Shown piece by piece: positions 1-5,800 of a stretch of 7,123 bases of DNA. Position numbers and translations under genes: made by a program. The stretch is from the NCBI GenBank assembly GCA_027346035.1, contig DAIESZ010000263.1, positions 1-7,123 of the forward strand, in the 5' to 3' direction. The stretch comes from Propionibacteriaceae bacterium. Lineage in GTDB: Bacteria > Actinomycetota > Actinomycetes > Propionibacteriales > Propionibacteriaceae. The notes beneath the pieces are model-generated. The model was not told where the DNA came from and searched no databases. It saw only the letters and a list, made by a program, of their open reading frames with translations. The stretch's first letter is position 1; each line of letters begins with the position of its first letter.

Positions 1-45
1 GCCCCCCGCCCATCGTCGGGTCGCGGTGGCCACCGGGGCGGTCAC
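1..45 (-). CDS. Start of a third tad-cluster gene, partial (probable TadE/TadG-like or secreted protein)
   Basis: A GTG codon at 43-45 overlaps the TGA stop of the TadE-like gene (42-44) in the GTGA arrangement common in translationally coupled operons. Reading left off the window edge gives an open frame of 15 codons (MTAPVATATRRWAGG). In mycobacterial-type tad clusters a further TadE-like secreted protein follows tadE at this place, and a short arginine-containing N-terminus before a membrane segment would fit. Only 15 residues are visible and no domain can be seen, so the product is inferred from position alone. The ribosome-binding site would lie inside the tadE end and is weak (a GGGG run). 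Confidence 0.45.
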   Translation of the reverse strand, partial: MTAPVATATRRWAGG

Positions 46-464
46 GGCGAGACCCCGGGTTCGACGGCGGCCTCGGCAGTCGACGAGAGCCGGACCGGAC
101 CGAATCGCCCCAGCCGCTCCGAGACACTGACGGTGACTCGCACACGGCCACCCGAGGTGGTCACCTGCACCGTGGCGCCCCGAGGAGCAGTCCCCCGGGC
201 GCGATCCGCCTCCTGCCGGTCACCGCGGGCCAGCTGGCGGGACACGGCAGCGGCGGTGTCGCCGCACCGCCCCTGTACGACAGCCATCGAGATGATGAAG
301 GCTCCCACCAGGGCGACCAGCGCCATCGCCAGCACGCCGATCGCGAGCTCGACGCTCACCATTCCTCGCTCACGGGTCGGACCCTTATCGCCGGACGCGT
401 CGGCCCGTGGGCGGGTGCCGTTGCCCGGGTCGGATCGTCGACCCGCCGTGGTGGTGCTCACCAT
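42..464 (-). CDS. TadE-like minor pilin / pilus assembly protein
   Basis: A 140-residue protein that looks like the small TadE-type pseudopilin of actinobacterial Flp/Tad pilus clusters. Residues 1-33 form a charged, cytoplasmic leader. The motif RERG-MVSVEL follows, with G34 as the -1 residue and E39 at +5, the pattern cut by prepilin peptidase. A hydrophobic helix spans about 37-63. The rest is a small extracytoplasmic domain with an Arg/Ala-rich helix (CGDTAAAVSRQLARGD, 67-82) and a beta-rich Thr/Val tail, as usual in this family. One cysteine (C67) lies just after the membrane helix. It sits 100 bp downstream of the Flp-like pilin on the same strand and overlaps the next gene. The start may be the annotated ATG or the GTG next to it; see the RBS entry. 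The family call is good; a role as a minor pilin or pilus-tip/assembly factor is family knowledge. Confidence 0.8.
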   Translation of the reverse strand: MVSTTTAGRRSDPGNGTRPRADASGDKGPTRERGMVSVELAIGVLAMALVALVGAFIISMAVVQGRCGDTAAAVSRQLARGDRQEADRARGTAPRGATVQVTTSGGRVRVTVSVSERLGRFGPVRLSSTAEAAVEPGVSP

Positions 465-466
465 GA

Positions 467-472
467 CCTCCT
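467..472 (-). promoter_or_regulatory. Ribosome-binding site of the TadE-like gene (ambiguous start)
   Basis: On the minus strand AGGAGG is followed by only two bases before the ATG at 462-464, which is unusually tight. The very next codon is GTG (459-461), giving a five-base spacing. Translation may therefore begin at GTG, making the protein 139 residues; the product is otherwise unchanged. Confidence 0.6.
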
Positions 473-482
473 CAGTTGAATG

Positions 483-510
483 CTCGGCGGATCATCCGCT
501 CGCCGCCGAG
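483..510 (-). repeat. Inverted repeat (8-bp stem) between the pilin and TadE-like genes
   Basis: The arms CTCGGCGG (483-490) and CCGCCGAG (503-510) are perfectly complementary with a 12-base loop. The stem lies in the 100-bp gap between the Flp-like pilin and the TadE-like gene. No T-run follows on either strand, so it is not a canonical intrinsic terminator. A hairpin here could protect the upstream pilin mRNA or reduce read-through into tadE, which would suit the need for far more major pilin than TadE. That role is inference. Confidence 0.4.
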
Positions 511-564
511 GAGCACGGGAGCGGCCCCGCACCACCCCGCGCTCCTCGTCGCGTGACGACCGGT

Positions 565-798
565 TCAGCCGATGAACGAACTGAGGTGACCGATGAGCGC
601 GGTGACGTAGTGCAGCAGCGCGGTGAAGACGCTGTTGTCGCTGAAGACCTTGAGCAGCAGGAGGGCGAGCGCGACGGCTGCGAGGATGCCCACGGCGTAC
701 TCGGCGGTGACCATGCCGCGCTCGGCCGTGCGCCGCAGACGAGTTGGGGCCGTACGGGTCGCCGTCGCGGGAGCCGGGGTGGGGGTGGTGTGGGGCAT
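565..798 (-). CDS. Flp-like major prepilin (DUF4244 family)
   Basis: A 77-residue prepilin. A Thr/Pro/Arg-rich leader (1-28) ends in ERG, followed by MVTAEYAVGILAAVALALLL. G28 with E33 (+5) and Y34 (+6) matches the Flp prepilin cleavage pattern G/xxxxE[FY], so the mature pilin would be 49 residues, nearly all one hydrophobic helix with a short polar C-terminus (about 52-77). The length and motif match the DUF4244 protein of actinobacterial tad loci, the Rv3656c type in Mycobacterium tuberculosis. The same frame is open far upstream into the kinase gene, but the ATG at 796-798 is preferred because it has a well-placed GGAAGGA and gives the usual family length. The TadE-like gene follows on the same strand. 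The tadA/B/C genes that normally precede this pilin are not present directly upstream. It would be processed at the membrane and assembled into Flp fibres. Confidence 0.85.
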   Translation of the reverse strand: MPHTTPTPAPATATRTAPTRLRRTAERGMVTAEYAVGILAAVALALLLLKVFSDNSVFTALLHYVTALIGHLSSFIG

Positions 799-804
799 GA
801 CGGG

Positions 805-811
805 TCCTTCC
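805..811 (-). promoter_or_regulatory. Ribosome-binding site of the Flp-like pilin gene
   Basis: GGAAGGA on the minus strand, six bases before the ATG at 796-798. It decides the start: the longer open frame upstream has no comparable site and would extend through the intergenic region into the divergent kinase gene. Confidence 0.7.
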
Positions 812-896
812 AGTCGGTTGTTCACTCCGACGGGAGCCGCCGGATGTCCTGACTGTCTGGACGCGGAGCTCTGACGGCGCCGGTTTCCTGCCCTGC

Positions 897-905
897 TGTG
901 GACAA
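897..905 (-). promoter_or_regulatory. DnaA-box-like 9-mer
   Basis: The plus strand reads TGTGGACAA; its reverse complement TTGTCCACA is the preferred DnaA box of Streptomyces-type actinobacteria. A similar 9-mer lies 29 bp to the right in the same orientation. It lies in the divergent promoter region, where DnaA could act as a transcription regulator. Sequence match only; chance occurrence is possible. Confidence 0.3.
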
Positions 906-925
906 CCGGACGATCGGCACGGACC

Positions 926-934
926 TGTGGACGA
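926..934 (-). promoter_or_regulatory. Second DnaA-box-like 9-mer (one mismatch)
   Basis: TGTGGACGA on the plus strand (TCGTCCACA on the minus strand) differs from TTGTCCACA at one position. It sits 29 bp, about three helical turns, from the first copy in the same orientation; the shared core runs CTGTGGAC-R-AC. Too few boxes are present to suggest a replication origin. Confidence 0.25.
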
Positions 935-1150
935 CGACGCGATGGCCGGCGGCTGACAGCGGCTGCAGTCCGACCCGTCCGAGGCCGAATGTGGTGGACG
1001 GGACGTTGTCGCTTCCGCTCGGGGACGGGAACCGCGACGGGCGGCTCCCGTGGTCCACGCACGGGAACTTCCCGCGGCCCGCACCGGTCCCCGCTCGGTG
1101 GCGTCGAGCGACCGCGGTGACCCGGGGAGTTTCTTCCCTCCGTATCCCAC

Positions 1151-1169
1151 CGGTCATAGGGTGTGACCG
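1151..1169 (+). promoter_or_regulatory. Possible promoter -10 inside an inverted repeat, upstream of the kinase-like gene
   Basis: CGGTCA (1151-1156) and TGACCG (1164-1169) form a perfect 6-bp inverted repeat with a 7-bp spacer. The spacer contains TAGGGT (1157-1162), which fits the actinobacterial TAnnnT -10 pattern. Transcription would begin near 1169, leaving a leader of about 19 bases that holds the GGAGGGGG ribosome-binding site (1173-1180). No good -35 is seen (TTCCCT at 1134-1139 at best). The symmetrical arms around the -10 look like a repressor site, but no regulator can be named. Confidence 0.35.
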
Positions 1170-1187
1170 TGCGGAGGGGGACGCGAC

Positions 1188-2762
1188 ATGGATGATGCCC
1201 GGGGGCAGGTGGGCGGCAAGTACCAACTCGATCACCCGATCGGGGGTCGGGGGTCAGAGGCGGCCTGGCTGGCCCACGATCCACAGGGCCGACCGGTGAC
1301 GCTGACATTCCTCGATCCGCGGTTGGCCAACGACCCCGAGATCGGCCGTCGGCTCGAGGCACACCGCAACCTCATCACCGGGATCCGGCACGAGAACCTC
1401 GTCGGAGTCATCGACATCGTGCGCGGACCATCCACTCTGGCCTTGGTCACCGAACAGGTCACCGGGCCCACGCTGGGCGCCTACCTTCGCTCACACGGAA
1501 CGCTGAGCCCCGAGCAGGTGGTTCAGGTTGGCGCAGCCGTTGCCCATGGATTGGCGGCATTGCACGCGCACTCGCTCGTGCACGGGGACATACGGCCCGA
1601 CACGGTGGTACTCGACACCGGCGCGAATCCCCAAGGAGCGCCCCTGCCCCGAATCGGCGACGTCGGCCTGTCGCTGGCTCCCGGCGAGCGGGTCGACGGA
1701 CTCCGCATGGCGTCGGGTGCGGCGTACCACGCCCCCGAATACGCCGTCACAGGGTTGCCCTCACCGAACTCCGACCTGTATGCGCTCGGCAGCACGCTGT
1801 ATGAACTGGTGTGCGGAGCGCCGCCGGTGGCCGGATCCGGCCCAGGGATCAAGCCCGCGGCAGGACGACCCGCAGGGGTGCCCGACGTTCTATGGAACAT
1901 GATCGTCTGGCTCCTGCGCCCGGATCCTGCGGCCCGCCCAGCCCACGCGGAACTCGTCGCGCAGGCCCTTGCCGGACCCGCCCCGCGCACTCTCAGCGGC
2001 CCGTCCACCCCTCCCCGGGCCCCGTCGGTCTACACCCCTCCCCCGACCCCGTCGATCTACACCCCCCAGCCGGCCAGTTCCCACTCGTCCACTGCGGTGC
2101 CCGAGCCTCCCCGGGGCTCCCGCACACCGACGGTGGTCCTCATCACCACGCTCGCCGTGATCGCCCTCGCCGGGGGCGGCTGGTGGTTGACCCATCGCGG
2201 GTCGAGTGCGACGGCTTCAGACCGGGCCGTGCCGATGGTGGCTACGTCCACCTCGACGCCAGAGTCCGCACCCACGGTCACCGCCACCGCCACGATGACC
2301 GTCACGCGCACCGCGACACCGACGCCCACGCCGAGGGCGACCACCATGTCAGCCGCTCAGGCCCTGTCGGCCCTCCAGGCTGCGCGTACGAGCAGTCTGG
2401 CCGCGTTGGGTGCGCCCAACGACGAATGGATACTCCAGCTCTCCAGCAAGGCCGATGGAACGACCGACAAGCTGCAGAAGACCCGCTCAGGGTCGCACAC
2501 CTTCCATCTGCCGGACATCTACGAGCAGTACATCGATCTCCAGCGACAACTCACCCCTCAGGGGGTCGGGGTCTTCATGGTTGAGTCGAGCGACTTCGGT
2601 CGTCAGGTGAGCGGCCCGACGTACTGGACGGTGATCGCGACGGAGCCGTCGGTCGTCGACCAGAGCTCTGGCACCTCCGCATGCCAGAAGTTGTTCCCCC
2701 GGCTGTCGGGCAATGCGCTCCTCGACACCTGCATGCCGAGGCAGTACTCCGCCCCCCACTGA
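1188..2762 (+). CDS. Transmembrane Ser/Thr protein kinase-like receptor, probable pseudokinase, with SPOR-like external domain
   Basis: A 524-residue PknB-type membrane receptor by architecture. Residues 12-262 have the kinase fold: a degraded Gly-rich loop (IGGRGSEAA, 18-26), alpha-C Glu (E57), catalytic loop HGDIRPDT (132-139), DVG in place of DFG (158-160), APE (182-184), the alpha-F Asp (D196) and the C-lobe Arg (R250). The VAIK lysine is Thr (T40 in VTLTFL), and the catalytic-loop Lys and Asn are R136 and T139, so phosphotransfer is probably lost although D134 and D158 remain. A Pro-rich linker (264-314) contains two tandem PS(V/I)YTP units. One membrane helix spans about 315-334, then a Thr/Pro-rich stalk (340-387). 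The C-terminal domain (about 388-524; EWILQLSSK, YWTVIATEP, Cys499 and Cys515) resembles the SPOR-like sensor fused to some actinobacterial kinases. The start is supported by GGAGGGGG at 1173-1180. It lies divergent to the pilin gene and convergent with the NTPase-WD40 gene. The kinase fold is sure; inactivity is inferred. Confidence 0.85.
   Translation: MDDARGQVGGKYQLDHPIGGRGSEAAWLAHDPQGRPVTLTFLDPRLANDPEIGRRLEAHRNLITGIRHENLVGVIDIVRGPSTLALVTEQVTGPTLGAYLRSHGTLSPEQVVQVGAAVAHGLAALHAHSLVHGDIRPDTVVLDTGANPQGAPLPRIGDVGLSLAPGERVDGLRMASGAAYHAPEYAVTGLPSPNSDLYALGSTLYELVCGAPPVAGSGPGIKPAAGRPAGVPDVLWNMIVWLLRPDPAARPAHAELVAQALAGPAPRTLSGPSTPPRAPSVYTPPPTPSIYTPQPASSHSSTAVPEPPRGSRTPTVVLITTLAVIALAGGGWWLTHRGSSATASDRAVPMVATSTSTPESAPTVTATATMTVTRTATPTPTPRATTMSAAQALSALQAARTSSLAALGAPNDEWILQLSSKADGTTDKLQKTRSGSHTFHLPDIYEQYIDLQRQLTPQGVGVFMVESSDFGRQVSGPTYWTVIATEPSVVDQSSGTSACQKLFPRLSGNALLDTCMPRQYSAPH
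2022..2075 (+). repeat. Two tandem 27-bp units in the juxtamembrane linker
   Basis: Two adjacent 27-bp units (2022-2048, 2049-2075) encode PSVYTPPPT and PSIYTPQPA. Both units share the DNA stretches CCGTCG and TCTACACCCC, so this is a recent or maintained duplication inside the Pro-rich linker. Each carries a Tyr-Thr-Pro that could be a phosphorylation or protein-binding site, which is inference. Confidence 0.6.
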
Positions 2763-2817
2763 TCCGGGCACTCACCCTGGCTCGCACCCATCGGGTGTCG
2801 CAGTAACCTCTCCCGGA
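2763..2817. terminator. Possible weak bidirectional terminator between convergent genes
   Basis: The 67-bp gap between the two convergent stop codons holds a small hairpin, CACCC-ATC-GGGTG (2785-2797), enclosed by a wider 6-bp inverted repeat, TCCGGG (2763-2768) with CCCGGA (2812-2817). No U-tract follows on either strand. Position favours a shared terminator, but the structure is weak and Rho-dependent ending is as likely. Confidence 0.3.
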
Positions 2818-2829
2818 CGCTCCTGCGAC

Positions 2830-5800
2830 TCAGCTGCAGGGGTTGATCGCGCCGACGCCGGGCAGGTACCGGTCGGCCTCCGTGGGCGTCACCCGATCCC
2901 CGATCTCCCCGCACAGCTCCTTGCGCGCGGCCGCGGGACGCGGCGTCCACTCGCGGATGATCCCGCTCGCCCCCGTGGCCAGCAGGCGCTGTCCGTCGGC
3001 CGCGAACCTCGTCTCGTAGGCCTGGCCGAACCCGCCGTCGAGCGCGAACAGCGTCTGGCCGCCCGGCACCGACCATCCCCACTCGATTCCGTCGCCGCTG
3101 GCCGCGGCCAGCATCGTCGCCTGGGGGTTGAAGGAGAGCCCGTAGATCGCCGACACGGCGTCCCGGTGGGTCTGCCTGAGCACGGGATGGGTCGGGTCTG
3201 TCGTGTCCCAGACCGTCACGGTGCCGATGTCCGAGCCCACCGCGAGCAGGTGCCCGGCGCCGGGCATCTGCACGGACGGCGTCGCGTCGTTGGCGATCGT
3301 CGCATCCAGAACAGGGTGTGACGGGACGGCGAGGTCCCAGACCGTCACGGCGTTCGCCCCGATCCCCACGTAGAGGATCGGTCGGTCGAGGTCGAAGGAG
3401 GCCACGAGCGGGGTGAGTGTCTTCAGCGTCGCCACCTCGTGCCACGACCCGTCGCCGGCCCGCGTCGCCACGACCGTGGCATCGCCGGTCGGCAGCGTGA
3501 CCGCCACCATGTCCCCGGAGGCCGAGAAGGCCACCGAGGCGAGGTGGGTGCCGGCCGGGAGCAGGTGGTCGACTCGCGGCGTCCCGGCCCCGGTCGTCCC
3601 GAGCGGCCAGAAGACGAGCTCGCCGGACCTGCCGACCGCCACCATGCTGGTCCCGTCGGGGGAGATGGCGACCCCGGCTCCGAGCGCGACCGCAGAAGGG
3701 ATCCTGGGCTGTGGCATCGGGACGAAACTCGTGCCCTCGACCCTCCACAGGAGCACCTGACCGCCCGTGATCGCCGCGAACCATGTGGACGCCGTGGCGT
3801 CACTGGCGAACTGCCAGACGGGCGTCCCGCCGTCGCGGAGCTTCGGGCTGGCCGGTTGCCAGACCCGCACCGCGCCATCGACGCCGGCGGTGACCACGAG
3901 CGATCCGCTCCACGTGACGCCGGCGACCTTCGACGGGTCGGCGAGGATCCGGCGTTGCGTCCAGTCGCTCGCCCCGATCACGTAGGTGTGCTGGTCGGAG
4001 CTCGCCACCGCCAGCTCCGTGGAGTCCGGCGAGAAGGCCACCTGGTTGATCCAGTCGCCCCCCACGGTGGTTCCCGACACGGATCGGGACGCGATGTCGA
4101 AGACGCTGATCCGCGGGGCCGAATAGCCCGCGGCCAGTCGCCGTCCATCGGGGCTGATCGCCAGGGTCTGGACACGCGTGCCGGCCGGCTGCGCCGGATC
4201 GGTCAGAGACCCCGCATGCTGGTACCCCGTTGGGGCCGCCTTCCACACCGCCACCCCGCTCGTCTCTCCGAGGTACAGAGTGCCGTCCGACCCGAGGGCG
4301 ACGGTGCTGCTCCCCATCGGAACGGTCGTCGCCGGCGATCCGGCGTCGAGGGGCAGCACGACCGTGCTGGAGACTCCGGCGAAGGCGACGAGTCCACTCG
4401 CGGCGGAGATGTCGGCGGCGTACGCCGTGCCGGTGAGCCCGGCGTCGGCGATCCTCCGCGGCGTGCCCGTGATGTCCCAGAGCGAGGCGATGGAGCGTCC
4501 GGCAACGGCCACGAGGGTCCGCCCGCCGACAACGGCCACCGACACCCCGTAGATCTGGTCTCTCGACCCGGGAAGCTGCACGGCCTGCCCGGGTGAGTTC
4601 TGGATGTCGTGACGCCAGACCGTGAGCCTGCCGGCGCCGTCGCCCCGCACCACCACGGAGCCGTCGGCGGACGCCGCCACGGCCGCCGACCCGGGGCCGA
4701 GCCAGCGCGTGGGCACATCGATGCCGCTCGCCTCGATGAGCGCCGAATCCGCCTCGCGTGTCCCGCTCAGCTTGGCCGCGATCAACGCCATCTGCGCCCG
4801 CAGGTTGGGATCCTTGGCGCTCAGCGTCACCGAGCCCGAGGCCACCTGACGCGACTGCGCCGCCAACTGGACGCTCCGGTAGCGCAGCGCCAGCGAGCCG
4901 ATGACTGCCCCGAGGGCCACCGACACGACCAGCAACCCGGCCACCAGCGACCGTTGCCGACGCAACCGCCGGTTCTGCGCCCGCTCCTGGTCGAGCCGCT
5001 CGGTGAAGTGCTGTGCGCTCCGGGCGAGGAACTCCCGCTCGACCCGGGTCAACGGGGCGGCGGCGTCGGAGGTCACATGCTCCTGGACGCCGGGCAGCTG
5101 AGTCACCGGCAACAGCAGTTCAGGCGCCCGCGCGTGGCCATCCCAGGCATCCGCGGCCCGGCGGACGAGGTCGAGGGCACGAAGCGAATCGCGGTCCTCC
5201 TGGATCCAGCCGGCGAGCCGCTCCCAGTGGGTGAGCAGCGCGTCGTGACCGATCTCGATCCGGTCGCTCTCGGTGAGGTTCACGAGGCGGGCATCCCTGA
5301 ACGGCGCGAGGACGCCGTTCTGCTCCTCCGTGAGGTCCAGGCGGGGCACCGACCGACGGAACACCAGATCGGGGCCCACCTCGACGAGCGTGAGGAACGC
5401 CTGCCGGGCGTCCTCTTCCTGACCCGGCGCAAGCCGGTCGAAGACCCTCTCCGCGAGCACGTCCACCGACCCGGGCAGCCCGCCGTTGGCGAGGTAGTCC
5501 TGCACCGACATCGGGCCGTCCATCCGGCGCGACTGCCACGTGGCGAGCAGGGCGTTGGAGAGGAGCGGCAGGGCCCCGGACGGGAGGCCGGATTCCTCGG
5601 AAGTGATCCCCGCGTCCCGCAGGATCATCTCGACCAGGGCCTGGTCGACCCGGATCCCGACCCGTTCCAGCGGCCCGCGGACGACCTGCCGCACGTCGTC
5701 GGCCCGCAACGGCGCCACGACGAAAGGACGGGCCACGGCCCCGGAAAGCGCCGGCTCATCGGTGAGCCGGCCGAACGCGTCGGCGCGCACGACCAGCACG

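Larger units (their letters stand above)
799..1187. other. Divergent intergenic region between pilin and kinase-like genes
   Basis: This 389-bp stretch separates the minus-strand pilin gene from the plus-strand kinase-like gene and must hold both promoters. It contains the two ribosome-binding sites, two DnaA-box-like 9-mers (897-905, 926-934) and an inverted repeat over a possible -10 element (1151-1169), listed separately. Open frames cross it on both strands but extend into the flanking genes in the wrong frame and have no recognisable protein content. I see no clear -10/-35 pair for the pilin. Confidence 0.6.

Noticed and set aside
133..852. Plus-strand open frame of 239 codons across the tad genes
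   Set aside because: It is antisense to both pilin-type genes, whose prepilin motifs and ribosome-binding sites are clear.
896..935. Replication origin suggested by the DnaA-like boxes
   Set aside because: There are only two boxes, no AT-rich unwinding region, and no dnaA, dnaN or par genes nearby. At most this is a regulatory or titration site.
458..1150. Minus-strand open frame of 230 codons overlapping the pilin gene
   Set aside because: It is out of frame with the pilin, has low-complexity basic composition and no supported start.
565..1362. Longer 265-codon form of the Flp-like pilin
   Set aside because: The extra N-terminal 188 residues are Arg/Pro-rich, run through the promoter region and antisense to the kinase-like gene. 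The ATG at 796-798 has a good ribosome-binding site and gives the normal family length.
2603..3784. Minus-strand open frame of 393 codons overlapping both convergent genes
   Set aside because: It lies out of frame with the WD40 gene and antisense to the kinase-like gene end, and is Arg/Gly-rich low-complexity sequence with no domain.
3439..4596. Plus-strand open frame of 385 codons
   Set aside because: It is antisense to the propeller region, where repeated SPDG and WD-type motifs show the minus strand is coding.
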